A DNA stretch of 64,000 nucleotides from Bacteroidales bacterium. Its GTDB lineage: Bacteria; Bacteroidota; Bacteroidia; Bacteroidales; F082. The translations under genes were made by a program, and so were the position numbers. The notes under the pieces were generated by a model. That model saw only the letters and a list, made by a program, of their open reading frames with translations. It ran no database searches and was not told where the DNA came from. Below, in pieces: positions 22,986-32,160 of this stretch (the first letter of the stretch is position 1; the number at the start of each line of letters is the position of its first letter). Location: contig WGCY01000015.1 in the NCBI GenBank assembly GCA_015493525.1, positions 1 through 64,000 on the forward strand. The letters are read 5' to 3'.

Positions 22986-24065
22986 ATGAACGAAGAAATC
23001 AGGATACTGGCTATCAACCCCGGTTCAACATCAACAAAAATTGCTGTTTATATCGGTACCAATCCTGTTTTTATTCAAACCATTCGCCATTCGGCAAAAG
23101 AGCTGGAGCCTTTCAAAATTATTACCGGTCAGTTTGAATTTCGCAAACACCTCATTCTTAAAGAACTGCAACTCGCAGCCATCCGGCTTGACATGATTCG
23201 TGTGGTCATGGGGCGTGGCGGGTTGCTCAAACCGGTAGAATCCGGGGTTTTTGAGGTAAACAAAAAAATGCTGGAGGATTTGCGTACCTGCAAATACGGC
23301 GAACATGCCAGCAACCTCGGCGGGTTGATAGCCTATGACATTGCCCGCTCGTTGCCCAATGCCAAAGCCTATATCACCAATCCCGTAGTGGTGGATGAAT
23401 TGGATGAGCTGGCACGAATTTCCGGTCATCCACTGTTGCCAAGGCGTTCGGTTTTTCATGCCCTGAACCAAAAAGCCGTGGCACGGCAACATGCGAAATC
23501 TATCTTGCGGAAATATGAAGACCTCAACCTGATTGTTGTTCATCTCGGCGGCGGCATTACGGTAGGTGCACACAAAAAAGGCCGCGTGGTGGATGTAAAC
23601 CAGGGACTTGACGGCGATGGCCCTTTTTCGCCCGAACGCTCCGGAACACTTCCGGTTGGCGACCTGGCAAGGCTTTGCTATAATGGCAAATACACCCTGG
23701 CACAAGTGGAAAAAATGATTAAAGGCGAAGGCGGACTGGTGGCTTATCTTGGTACCAACAGTGCTTACGATGTGGAACAACGTGCTGCCGCCGGAGATGA
23801 AAAAGCCAAGCTGATTTATGATGCCATGGCTTACCAGGTGGCCAAAGAGGTGGGAAGTATGGGGGCTGTGTTAAAATACGACATCGATGGTATTCTTATC
23901 ACCGGCGGTATTGCCCACGACAAATACTTTGTAAACCAGGTTATCTCCTACGTGCACCGGCTGGCACCCGTCCATGTTTATCCCGGCGAAGATGAAATGA
24001 AAGCACTTGTTATGAATGGTTTACGCGTGATAAACGGAAAAGTAAAACCCGGAATTTACCAGTAG
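22986..24065 (+). CDS. buk: Butyrate kinase
   Basis: Transfers phosphate from butyryl phosphate to ADP, making butyrate and ATP. A member of the acetokinase/ASKHA fold: N-terminal ILAINPGSTSTKIAVY (phosphate 1), LIVVHLGGGITVGAHKKGRVVD (phosphate 2) and DGILITGGIAHDKYF (adenosine region). 359 residues is typical of Buk, against about 400 for acetate kinase. It lies 46 bases after ptb in the same direction. The pair could also act on isobutyrate or isovalerate from branched-chain amino acids. Confidence 0.93.
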   Translation: MNEEIRILAINPGSTSTKIAVYIGTNPVFIQTIRHSAKELEPFKIITGQFEFRKHLILKELQLAAIRLDMIRVVMGRGGLLKPVESGVFEVNKKMLEDLRTCKYGEHASNLGGLIAYDIARSLPNAKAYITNPVVVDELDELARISGHPLLPRRSVFHALNQKAVARQHAKSILRKYEDLNLIVVHLGGGITVGAHKKGRVVDVNQGLDGDGPFSPERSGTLPVGDLARLCYNGKYTLAQVEKMIKGEGGLVAYLGTNSAYDVEQRAAAGDEKAKLIYDAMAYQVAKEVGSMGAVLKYDIDGILITGGIAHDKYFVNQVISYVHRLAPVHVYPGEDEMKALVMNGLRVINGKVKPGIYQ

Positions 24066-24135
24066 GTGGATGAAAGGCTTACATAGAAGCCTGTATTACC
24101 GGGCTAATCTCCACTTTAATGCGGCTCTATTTTTT

Positions 24136-24143
24136 TACTTTTG
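24136..24143 (+). promoter_or_regulatory. -7 box (TACTTTTG) for lgt
   Basis: Fits TAnnTTTG, 18 bases before the lgt ATG at 24162. Confidence 0.45.
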
Positions 24144-24161
24144 CAGTTAAATTAAAATGCC

Positions 24162-24995
24162 ATGCTGCTAAATTTTATCGTCTGGAATGTCAAACCTGAC
24201 ATTTTTCACCTTTCAACTACAATTCCAATCATTGGCGGTTTAACGGTACGCTGGTACGGACTGCTTTTTGCGTTGGGTTTTATAGCCGGGTATCTTTTTA
24301 TCCTTCGGATTTTTAAAAAAGAGCATGTGAGCGAAAAAGAGACGGATATTTTGTTCACATACATGTTTGTATTTACAATTTTGGGGGCGCGGCTGGGACA
24401 TGTATTTTTCTACGAGCCGCATTATTTTTTGGCACACCCCCTGCAGATCCTTGAGGTGTGGCATGGCGGGCTGGCAAGTCATGGTGCGGTTATAGGCATT
24501 TTGCTGGGGTTGTATATTTTTTCAAAAAGGCAACACCGGTCGTATATCTGGACACTTGACAGAATGGCCATTGTGATTCCGCTGACAGGTTTTTTTATCC
24601 GAATGGGAAACCTTATGAACTCGGAAATTATCGGGAAAGCCACTACCCTGCCCTGGGGTTTTGAATTTGTACGTTCTTTTGAGCCTCAATATGCCACGGG
24701 TGCCCATCATCCCACCCAGATTTATGAAGGGCTGGCTTACCTGCTCATTTTCTTCTTGTTACACCGATATTACTGGCACCATACAGAGAATTTGAAACCC
24801 GGAAAACTTTTCGGCCTTTTTATGCTTCTGATCTTCTCTGCCCGTTTTCTCATCGAATTTCTCAAAGAGCCACAGGAAGTATGGGAACAACATATGTTGC
24901 TGGACATGGGACAGATACTGAGCATCCCGCTCATTATTCTTGGCATTGTCATGCTGATATGGGCCGGAAAACAAAAAGCCCGGAAAGTATATTGA
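24162..24995 (+). CDS. lgt: Prolipoprotein diacylglyceryl transferase
   Basis: Moves diacylglycerol from phosphatidylglycerol to the lipobox cysteine of prolipoproteins at the inner membrane. Seen: seven or so hydrophobic helices, LTVRWYGLLFALGF, HGGLASHGAVIG with the conserved histidine, the Lgt signature RMGNLMNSEIIGKAT, and HPTQIYEGLAYL. 277 residues is normal. Its stop codon lies inside the loop of the bidirectional terminator shared with the convergent DUF2723 gene. Lipoproteins in this window (NlpC, SusD, the Rieske-like protein) are its expected substrates. Confidence 0.95.
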   Translation: MLLNFIVWNVKPDIFHLSTTIPIIGGLTVRWYGLLFALGFIAGYLFILRIFKKEHVSEKETDILFTYMFVFTILGARLGHVFFYEPHYFLAHPLQILEVWHGGLASHGAVIGILLGLYIFSKRQHRSYIWTLDRMAIVIPLTGFFIRMGNLMNSEIIGKATTLPWGFEFVRSFEPQYATGAHHPTQIYEGLAYLLIFFLLHRYYWHHTENLKPGKLFGLFMLLIFSARFLIEFLKEPQEVWEQHMLLDMGQILSIPLIILGIVMLIWAGKQKARKVY

Positions 24996-25010
24996 CTTCG
25001 GGCTTTTTGT
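24971..25010. terminator. Bidirectional terminator between lgt and the DUF2723 gene
   Basis: A perfect 12-bp stem (ACAAAAAGCCCG at 24971-24982 with CGGGCTTTTTGT at 24999-25010) gives T-rich tails on both strands. The left arm lies in the last codons of lgt. Confidence 0.85.
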
Positions 25011-25031
25011 AAAAAACAATTTTCTTCTGCT

Positions 25032-28000
25032 TTATCTTACAGAACCCTCCATCAACTTCAGCTGGTCATAGAAACTCTTGTTTATTTTGGCCGAAAGTTT
25101 TTTCTGATGGTAATTTTTGGTTAAGCGTGCCATTTGCTGCAATGCTGATAAAGCCTCCCTTATGTTGTTGTTGTAATAGGGAATATACTTATCGTTCAGG
25201 CTGCTGTAATAACGCAGGTCGTCCATGTAGCGGTTATAAATATCCATAATGACCTTGTTGCCTTTCTTAACAGAGCCGGCCTGATAATACAACATTGCCC
25301 AGTGGATAGTGAAATAATCAAAAGGAAATTTACTGTTGGGGAAAAAATAAATCCCTTTGTCAAGTGCCTTCACCGTTGAGTCATATTTGTGCATGTTTGC
25401 CAAAGACTGTGCCAACCGTAAATAGGATTGTTTTGCAAGGATGGAATTACGGAAACTTTCGCGGTCCACATGCACATCGGGCATATTCAGCCGTCCCCAG
25501 CGGACATTTTTGTTCATAAGGATACGGTAGGAAGAATCCGGAGAAACGCCGCCTACACCTCTTATGTAGTCCTTTGCCAAAACCGGAACAAACTGGTAAA
25601 CCAGCCCCCGCATTTGACAATATTTCTCTACGTTAAGTACCTTGCTCACACTCGAAGGATTGGCAAAACAGATAGGCCGTTTCCAATGATTATTGGCAAT
25701 CAGGTCGAGCAACATAACATCGCTGCGGTAGAGATAGCCCTGGGTTATTTTCCAACTGATTTTCTTTACGATTTTACCGGCATTTTTGGGTGCCACTATT
25801 CCCGCATGCATTACGGCAGCGGAATCAACCTTCATAAACAGGGTCTTCCCCGGCAGGTAATCGATTTTGTCGCCGTTTTGCAAAGGCATTTTCGTCTGTG
25901 GGTTATCACTTCTGATAAAATCAACAGCCTCTTTCAGCGAAACATCCCCTTTTATCACAGGATAAACAGGGATAAAATTCATGGCTCCCCGGTCATATTT
26001 TTTCGAAGGGATGGAAAGGGGCAACGGGGCCGACTTATATTCCTGTTTAAACATCTGGTCGACATACCAGGCCCCTCCGGCCAGCATATAATTGACTACC
26101 CGCACATCCGTACGGATGCCTTCCACTTCCTGGGCATACCAAAGCGGAAAAGTATCGTTATCGCCGTTGGTAAACAAAATGGCGTTGGGCGGACAGCTCT
26201 TCAAATACATCACGGCCATATCGCGTGCGGTGTATTTGCCGGCACGGTCATGGGAAGGCCACTCCTCTTTGGCCATATTTGCCGGGACAAATACCAGACA
26301 GGCTACCGTTACCAATGCCGCTGCTACCTCTTTTTTACCAAAATACTTTTTTAAACCTTCGTAAAGCGATAGCACCCCGAAGCCTATCCAGATGGCAAAG
26401 GCATAAAAGGAGCCTACGTAAGCATAATCCCGCTCACGGGGCTGCATGGGGGTCTGGTTCAGATAGACAATAATGGCAATGCCTGTCATTAAGAAAAGCA
26501 TTCCTACCACCCAGGTGTCTTTTTTGTTTCGGGAATAATGAAAAAACAGGCCCAGCAATCCCAGAATCAACGGCAGGAAATATAACCTTGCCCTCGCCGG
26601 ATTTTTCATACTCGCGGGCAGGTTCGCCTGATTGCCAAGCCGTGCCTTATCAATGAAGTTGATTCCGCTGATCCAGTTACCATGGTTAATTTCTCCCTGC
26701 CCTTCAATGTTGTTTTGCCGTCCCACAAAATTCCACATAAAATAACGAAAATACATGTGGTCAAGCTGGTATTTGAAGAAAAATTTCAGGTTTGTGCCAA
26801 AATCGGGACGGATAAGCACTTTCGTCTTGCCATTGCCCATGCTTACCCGGATGGGTTTCCCGCCAGTCCCACCATAAGCTTGGCTTTTATAAATCCGAAT
26901 ATGGCTGGGTTTCTGGTTACTCCACATCCGTGGAAAGAGTGTTTCAAAACGCGGATCATAAACCGGGATGGTCTGTTTTTTATCATCAACAACCACGTAT
27001 TTCCCTTTTTTATCATCCCTTTTGTAAACAGGAACGCCATCTTTCCGGCCAACCTCAGGAGCATTATAATATTGCCCGTAAAGTAGCGGCCAGGTTCCGT
27101 ATTGCTGACGGTTAAGATAAGCCAGCAGGTTCACGGCATTTTTCGGGTTATTTTCGTTGATGGGTGTATCGGCATTGGAACGGATAACCAGCATAAGAAA
27201 AGAAGAATAACCTATCAGCACGAAAGTCAGTGCCAGCAAAATGGTGTTGTAAACCACTTTGTTGTTTTTCTGGGTATAATAGATTCCGTATGCCAGCAGG
27301 CCAACCAGAACAAGAAAATAGATGACCGTCCCCACGTTAAACGGCAACCCAAGTCCGTTTACACAGAAAAGTTCAAATTTACCGGCAAGGTTAACTACTT
27401 GTGGAATAATAATATACATTACGATAGCCAAAATACCAATGCCTACGATACCGGCTCCGATAAAACCTTTCCAGGAAAACTTATATTTTTTGAAATAATA
27501 GACATACACAATGGCCGGGATGGTCAGCAGGTTCAGCAGGTGCACGCCGATGGCGAGGCCCGAAAGATAAGCGATGAGGATAATCCAGCGGAACCCACTT
27601 CGCTCGTTGGCGACCTCTTCCCATCGCAGGATAGCCCAGAAAGTGATGGCCGTGAAAAATGAGGAGGTGGCATAAACTTCCGATTCAACGGCCGAAAACC
27701 AAAACGAATCCGAGAAAGTATAGGCAAGTGCCCCCACAACCCCGGCACCCAGGATAGCCCACATCTGTCCTTTGGTGAGTTCATCGCCCGGTTTTTTCAG
27801 GTAAATCTTTTTGGCAAACAGCGTGATGGTCCAGAAAAGAAACAGAATGGTAAAAGCACTGGCGAGGGCCGACATAATGTTGATGGTCATGGCCACGTGT
27901 GCCACATTACCGAAAGAAAACAGGGAAAAAATCCTGCCCATCATCTGAAACAGGGGTGCTCCGGGGGGATGCCCTACCTGCAATTTGTAGGAAGTAGCGA

Positions 28001-28118
28001 TGTATTCACCCGGATCCCACCAACTTGCCGTAGGCTCAATGGTAGAAAGATAGACAAAAGCGGCAATAACAAAAACGCCCCAGCCTATGCGGTTATTCAG
28101 TTTCTTAAAAGTATTCAT
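25032..28118 (-). CDS. DUF2723 membrane protein (glycosyltransferase-like), copy A
   Basis: 1028 residues. About 12 hydrophobic helices fill the first 600 residues; a soluble region with a helical-repeat tail fills the rest. The start holds TASWWDPGEYIATSYKLQVGHPPGAPLFQ, where the acidic residue in the first loop recalls the catalytic Asp of GT-C enzymes such as protein O-mannosyltransferases. A second conserved stretch is LFTNGDNDTFPLWYAQEVEGIRTDVRVVN. Bacteroidota carry protein O-glycosylation systems, and DUF2723 proteins are suspected glycosyltransferases, but substrate and role are not established. A near-identical copy lies directly upstream. Confidence 0.82.
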   Translation of the reverse strand: MNTFKKLNNRIGWGVFVIAAFVYLSTIEPTASWWDPGEYIATSYKLQVGHPPGAPLFQMMGRIFSLFSFGNVAHVAMTINIMSALASAFTILFLFWTITLFAKKIYLKKPGDELTKGQMWAILGAGVVGALAYTFSDSFWFSAVESEVYATSSFFTAITFWAILRWEEVANERSGFRWIILIAYLSGLAIGVHLLNLLTIPAIVYVYYFKKYKFSWKGFIGAGIVGIGILAIVMYIIIPQVVNLAGKFELFCVNGLGLPFNVGTVIYFLVLVGLLAYGIYYTQKNNKVVYNTILLALTFVLIGYSSFLMLVIRSNADTPINENNPKNAVNLLAYLNRQQYGTWPLLYGQYYNAPEVGRKDGVPVYKRDDKKGKYVVVDDKKQTIPVYDPRFETLFPRMWSNQKPSHIRIYKSQAYGGTGGKPIRVSMGNGKTKVLIRPDFGTNLKFFFKYQLDHMYFRYFMWNFVGRQNNIEGQGEINHGNWISGINFIDKARLGNQANLPASMKNPARARLYFLPLILGLLGLFFHYSRNKKDTWVVGMLFLMTGIAIIVYLNQTPMQPRERDYAYVGSFYAFAIWIGFGVLSLYEGLKKYFGKKEVAAALVTVACLVFVPANMAKEEWPSHDRAGKYTARDMAVMYLKSCPPNAILFTNGDNDTFPLWYAQEVEGIRTDVRVVNYMLAGGAWYVDQMFKQEYKSAPLPLSIPSKKYDRGAMNFIPVYPVIKGDVSLKEAVDFIRSDNPQTKMPLQNGDKIDYLPGKTLFMKVDSAAVMHAGIVAPKNAGKIVKKISWKITQGYLYRSDVMLLDLIANNHWKRPICFANPSSVSKVLNVEKYCQMRGLVYQFVPVLAKDYIRGVGGVSPDSSYRILMNKNVRWGRLNMPDVHVDRESFRNSILAKQSYLRLAQSLANMHKYDSTVKALDKGIYFFPNSKFPFDYFTIHWAMLYYQAGSVKKGNKVIMDIYNRYMDDLRYYSSLNDKYIPYYNNNIREALSALQQMARLTKNYHQKKLSAKINKSFYDQLKLMEGSVR

Positions 28119-28176
28119 GAATCTGTTTTTTTGAAAATGAATTCAGGGTGCGAATTTAGGAAAATTAAGACTTCAC

Positions 28177-28192
28177 ACTTAAAACTTTAAGT
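28177..28192. repeat. Palindrome in the promoter region of DUF2723 copy A
   Basis: ACTTAAA-AC-TTTAAGT lies 59 bases upstream of the start. A matching CTTAAA-T-TTTAAG lies 57 bases upstream of copy B (31386-31398), and the AATTTAGGAAA block between palindrome and gene is shared too. Confidence 0.45.
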
Positions 28193-28233
28193 TATTTTAA
28201 ATTACCGATTCCTTCAATAAAGACTTCCCGGAA

Positions 28234-31200
28234 TTATTTCAAAGTTCCTTCCAGCATCTTCAGCTGATCATTAAACCCTTTCTTGATTTTGCCTGATAGT
28301 TTATCCTGATGAAAACCTTTGGTCAAACGCACCATTTGCTGCAACGCTGACAGTGCTTCCCTGATGTTGTTGTTATAATAAGGCACAAACTTGTTATTCA
28401 GGCTGTTATAATAATTCAGATCACCCATGTAACGGTTGTAAATATCCATAATCACCTTGTTGCCTTTTTGGATAGCACCCGACTGATAATACAGATATGC
28501 CCACTGAATGGTAGAATAGTCAAACGGGAATTTGCTGTTGGGGAAGAAATAAATTCCTTTGTCAAGCACCTTCACCGTCGAATCGTATTTGTGCAGATTT
28601 GCCAACGCCATTGCCAACCGTAAATAGGAACGCTTTGCAAAAAGAGCATTACGAAAGCTGACCGGGTCCACGAGGACATTTGGCTTGTTAAGACGTCCCC
28701 AGCGTACATTTTTGTTCATAAGAATACGGTAAGAAGAGTCTGGGGCCACGCCACCCAATCCTTTCACATAGTCCACGGCCGGAACCGGAACAAACTGGTA
28801 AACCAGCCCCCGCATACGGCAATATTTTGCCACATCAAATGCTTTGTGCACACTGTACGGATTGACAAAACAAACAGGCCGTTTCCAATTGTTGTTGGCA
28901 ATAATATCATACAGCATTATATCATTACGGGTTAAATAGGAATTTCGGGTTACCGTCCAGCTGATTTTCTTAACCATCTTCCCTGCCTCTTTTGGTGCCA
29001 CCGTTCCTGAATTTACGGCAGCAGCAGAATCTATTTTTAAAAACAGATGCCTTCCCGGAAGATAATCAATCCGGTTACCATCACGCAGGCTTATTTTAGA
29101 CTGTGGGTTATCGCTTCTAATAAAATCAACAGCCTCTTTCAGCGAAACGTCCCCTTTTATCGCAGGATAAACAGGGATAAAATTCATGGCTCCCCGGTCA
29201 TATTTTTCCGAGGGGATAGAAAGTGGCAACGGGGCCGACTTGTACTCCTGCTTAAACATCTGGTCAACATACCACGAGCCACTAGCCAGTATGAGGTTCA
29301 CCACGCGCACATCCGTGCGGATGCCTTCCACCTCCTGGGCATACCAAAGCGGGAAGGTGTCGTTGTCGCCATTGGTAAACAAAATGGCGTTGGGGGGACA
29401 ACTGTTAAGGTACATCACAGCCACATCACGCGCAGCAAACTTACCCGAACGGTCATGGGAGGGCCATTCCTCCCTGGCCATATTCGCTGGAACCAGCACC
29501 AGGCTGAGCACAAAGACAAGCGCAGCAGCCACCTCTTTTTTGTTGAAATATTTCTTCAGGCTTTCATAAAGCGATAACACCCCGAAGCCTATCCAGATGG
29601 CAAAAGCATAAAAGGAACCCACATAAGCATAATCCCGCTCACGGGGTTGTATCGGTGCCTGGTTCAGATAGACAATAATGGCAATGCCCGTCATTAAGAA
29701 AAGTATTCCCACCACCCAGGCATCTTTTTTGTTTCGGGAATAATGAAAAAACAGGCCCAGCAATCCCAGAATCAACGGCAGGAAATATAACCTTGCCCGT
29801 GCCGGGTTTTTCATACTCGCGGGCAGGTTTGCCTGATTGCCAAGCCGTGCCTTATCAATGAAGTTGATTCCGCTGATCCAGTTTCCGTGGTTAATTTCTC
29901 CCTGCCCTTCGATATTGTTTTGCCGTCCCACAAAATTCCACATAAAATAACGAAAATACATGTGGTCGAGCTGATACGTAAAAAAGAATTTCAGGTTAGT
30001 GGCAAAAGAGGGCTTGTACAAAATTTTGGTTTTACCGTTGCCCATGTTAACGCGAACAGGTGTTCCGCCGGTCCCGCCATAAGCAGCACTTTTATATATT
30101 TTGATCTGACCCGGTTTCGTCGGATCATAGCTCCACATACGGGGAAACAGCGTTTCAAAACGCGGGTCGTAAACCGGAATGGTCTGTTTTCTATCGTCAA
30201 TCACCACATATTTTCCCTTTTTGTCATCTCTTTTGTAAACAGGTGTTCCGTTTTTACGGCCAACTTCCGGAGCATTGTAATACTGCCCGTAAAGCAACGG
30301 CCAGGTTCCGTACTGCTGGCGGTTGAGATAGGCTAACAAGTCAACGGCATTTTTCGGGTCGTCTTCGTTGATGGGCGTATCGGCATTGGAACGGATAACC
30401 AGCATAAGAAAGGAAGAATAACCAATCAGCACAAAAGTAAATGCCAGCAAAATGGTGTTGTAAACCACTTTGTTTTTTTTCTGGGTGTAATAAATTCCAT
30501 AAACCAAAAGAGCAATCAACGTGGTAAAATAAAGGATAGTGCCCACATTAAATGGCAATCCAAGTCCGTTTACACAGAAAAGTTCAAATTTTCCGGCAAA
30601 ATTAACAACCTGTGGGATAATAATATACATCACGATAGCCAGAATACCAATGCCCACGATACCGGCTCCGATAAAACCTTTCCACGAAAATTTATATTTT
30701 TTGAAATAATAGACATACACAATGGCCGGGATGGTCAGCAGGTTCAGCAAATGCACACCAATGGCAAGCCCGGTTAAATAGGCGATAAGGATAATCCATC
30801 GAAACCCGCTGCGCTCGCTGGCGACCTCTTCCCATCGCAGGATAGCCCAGAAAGTTATGGCCGTAAAGAAAGATGAAGTGGCATAAACTTCCGATTCCAC
30901 GGCCGAAAACCAAAATGAATCGGAAAAGGTATAAGCAAGTGCCCCCACAACACCGGCACCCAGGATAGCCCACATCTGTCCTTTGGTCAGTTCATCGCTC
31001 GGTTTTTTCAGATAAATCTTTTTGGCAAACAGCGTAATGGTCCAGAAAAGAAACAGAATAGTGAACGCACTGGCCAGTGCCGACATGATGTTGATAGTCA
31101 TGGCCACATGGGCCACATTGCCAAAAGAAAACAGGGAAAAAATCCTGCCCATCATCTGAAACAGGGGAGCTCCGGGAGGATGCCCTACCTGTAACTTGTA

Positions 31201-31329
31201 GGAGGTTGCAATGTACTCGCCCGGGTCCCACCAGCTGGCAGTAGGCTCAATGGTAGAAAGATAGACGAAAGCGGCAATGGCAAAAACGCCCCAGCCTATG
31301 CGGTTATTCAGCTTCTTAAAAGTATCCAT
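28234..31329 (-). CDS. DUF2723 membrane protein (glycosyltransferase-like), copy B
   Basis: 1031 residues, a tandem paralogue of the gene that follows it. Over the first 250 residues only about six positions differ by eye; the C-terminal third differs more (for example LRDGNRIDYLPGRHLFLKID against LQNGDKIDYLPGKTLFMKVD). The same helices and motifs are present (WWDPGEY, TNGDNDTFPLWYAQEVEGIR). The DNA is also close to identical in the 5' half, so the duplication is recent or kept alike by gene conversion. No terminator was found between the copies; each has its own related upstream region. Function as for copy A. Confidence 0.82.
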   Translation of the reverse strand: MDTFKKLNNRIGWGVFAIAAFVYLSTIEPTASWWDPGEYIATSYKLQVGHPPGAPLFQMMGRIFSLFSFGNVAHVAMTINIMSALASAFTILFLFWTITLFAKKIYLKKPSDELTKGQMWAILGAGVVGALAYTFSDSFWFSAVESEVYATSSFFTAITFWAILRWEEVASERSGFRWIILIAYLTGLAIGVHLLNLLTIPAIVYVYYFKKYKFSWKGFIGAGIVGIGILAIVMYIIIPQVVNFAGKFELFCVNGLGLPFNVGTILYFTTLIALLVYGIYYTQKKNKVVYNTILLAFTFVLIGYSSFLMLVIRSNADTPINEDDPKNAVDLLAYLNRQQYGTWPLLYGQYYNAPEVGRKNGTPVYKRDDKKGKYVVIDDRKQTIPVYDPRFETLFPRMWSYDPTKPGQIKIYKSAAYGGTGGTPVRVNMGNGKTKILYKPSFATNLKFFFTYQLDHMYFRYFMWNFVGRQNNIEGQGEINHGNWISGINFIDKARLGNQANLPASMKNPARARLYFLPLILGLLGLFFHYSRNKKDAWVVGILFLMTGIAIIVYLNQAPIQPRERDYAYVGSFYAFAIWIGFGVLSLYESLKKYFNKKEVAAALVFVLSLVLVPANMAREEWPSHDRSGKFAARDVAVMYLNSCPPNAILFTNGDNDTFPLWYAQEVEGIRTDVRVVNLILASGSWYVDQMFKQEYKSAPLPLSIPSEKYDRGAMNFIPVYPAIKGDVSLKEAVDFIRSDNPQSKISLRDGNRIDYLPGRHLFLKIDSAAAVNSGTVAPKEAGKMVKKISWTVTRNSYLTRNDIMLYDIIANNNWKRPVCFVNPYSVHKAFDVAKYCRMRGLVYQFVPVPAVDYVKGLGGVAPDSSYRILMNKNVRWGRLNKPNVLVDPVSFRNALFAKRSYLRLAMALANLHKYDSTVKVLDKGIYFFPNSKFPFDYSTIQWAYLYYQSGAIQKGNKVIMDIYNRYMGDLNYYNSLNNKFVPYYNNNIREALSALQQMVRLTKGFHQDKLSGKIKKGFNDQLKMLEGTLK

Positions 31330-31385
31330 ATTCCCATCTTTTATCGGAAATCAAACAGCTAATTTAGGAAACTTAAGTTCAGGTG

Positions 31386-31398
31386 CTTAAATTTTAAG
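31386..31398. repeat. Palindrome in the promoter region of DUF2723 copy B
   Basis: CTTAAATTTTAAG, the counterpart of the palindrome before copy A. Here it also lies just upstream of the divergent HTH gene's -7 box. Confidence 0.4.
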
Positions 31399-31404
31399 AA
31401 TTTT

Positions 31405-31412
31405 TATCTTTG
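31405..31412 (+). promoter_or_regulatory. -7 box (TATCTTTG) for the HTH regulator gene
   Basis: Exact TAnnTTTG match 33 bases before the ATG at 31446. It faces away from DUF2723 copy B and lies next to the palindrome at 31386-31398. Confidence 0.5.
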
Positions 31413-31445
31413 TAAAAAGGTATTCATCCCAAAAATCCGTAAAAT

Positions 31446-32051
31446 ATGGACAGCGGCAAAAAGAAACTTGTTGAGCAGTTACAGCAGCTTCAGCAACAAG
31501 TTATTCAATTAAAAGAGGCTTATCTGGCACAAGTTAAACCGTTTTCCGGAAAAAACCCGCAGGAAAAAGTTACAGCCCGGAAGCCTGATGTTCCTGTTCT
31601 CCGCCAGAATGAAGAGCTGACTGAAAAAGACCAGAAGTTTTTGGCACAGGCCCTCCGTACGGGCAAAGAAAGTGAGCTGTACAAAACGGCTACTGCAAAA
31701 TTGAAGACACTTATTGGCTCGGGAGAAACCACTTTCCCCGTTTCCGCATTAAAAGAAATACAGGAAGCGATGGACCAGGTTCGGGGCAAAACGAATAACT
31801 GGGAAATATTCCGGCATAAGTTTTCCGGCATTCACCAAGATTTTTTTGATAAGCTCATGGAGGCCCATCCTGATTTGACAAAAACAGAGCAAAAGTTCTG
31901 TGCTTTTATCCGCATTCACATGAATTCGGCACAAATTGCTTCCGTGCTCAACGTTTCAAAAGAGGCCATTCGTAAAAACCGTTACCGTATCCGTAAAAAA
32001 TTTGGCCTGAATACTGCCGATTCTTTGGAAGAGTATATCAACCGCTTTTAA
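31446..32051 (+). CDS. Coiled-coil helix-turn-helix protein, LuxR-like
   Basis: 201 residues. The first 30 residues are a Gln-rich coiled coil (LVEQLQQLQQQVIQLKEAYL). The C-terminal 65 residues form a LuxR/NarL-like helix-turn-helix (DLTKTEQKFCAFIRIHMNSAQIASVLNVSKEAIRKNRYRIRKKFGL). No sensor domain is recognised. This C-terminal HTH type is common at the end of Bacteroidota TPR-type regulators; here it is a short stand-alone version. It is divergent from the DUF2723 pair, so it could regulate that pair, but this is only suggested by position. Confidence 0.75.
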   Translation: MDSGKKKLVEQLQQLQQQVIQLKEAYLAQVKPFSGKNPQEKVTARKPDVPVLRQNEELTEKDQKFLAQALRTGKESELYKTATAKLKTLIGSGETTFPVSALKEIQEAMDQVRGKTNNWEIFRHKFSGIHQDFFDKLMEAHPDLTKTEQKFCAFIRIHMNSAQIASVLNVSKEAIRKNRYRIRKKFGLNTADSLEEYINRF

Positions 32052-32081
32052 AAATAGCATACAGAAAAAGACCGGACAATG

Positions 32082-32110
32082 TTTGGTCTCTCATAATTTT
32101 TTTACTTTTG
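32082..32110 (+). promoter_or_regulatory. Consensus promoter TTTG-N17-TACTTTTG
   Basis: TTTG at 32082-32085 and TACTTTTG at 32103-32110, with the secreted NlpC gene starting at 32161. Both elements match the Bacteroidota consensus. Confidence 0.65.
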
Positions 32111-32160
32111 GGAAATTTTAGTTTTCTAAAAAATAGTAACCTTTTGTTTTACCTTTACTT

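Noticed and set aside
25428-26354. Plus-strand frame of 308 codons across DUF2723 copy A
   Set aside because: Antisense to a conserved gene; the matching frame in copy B is broken differently.
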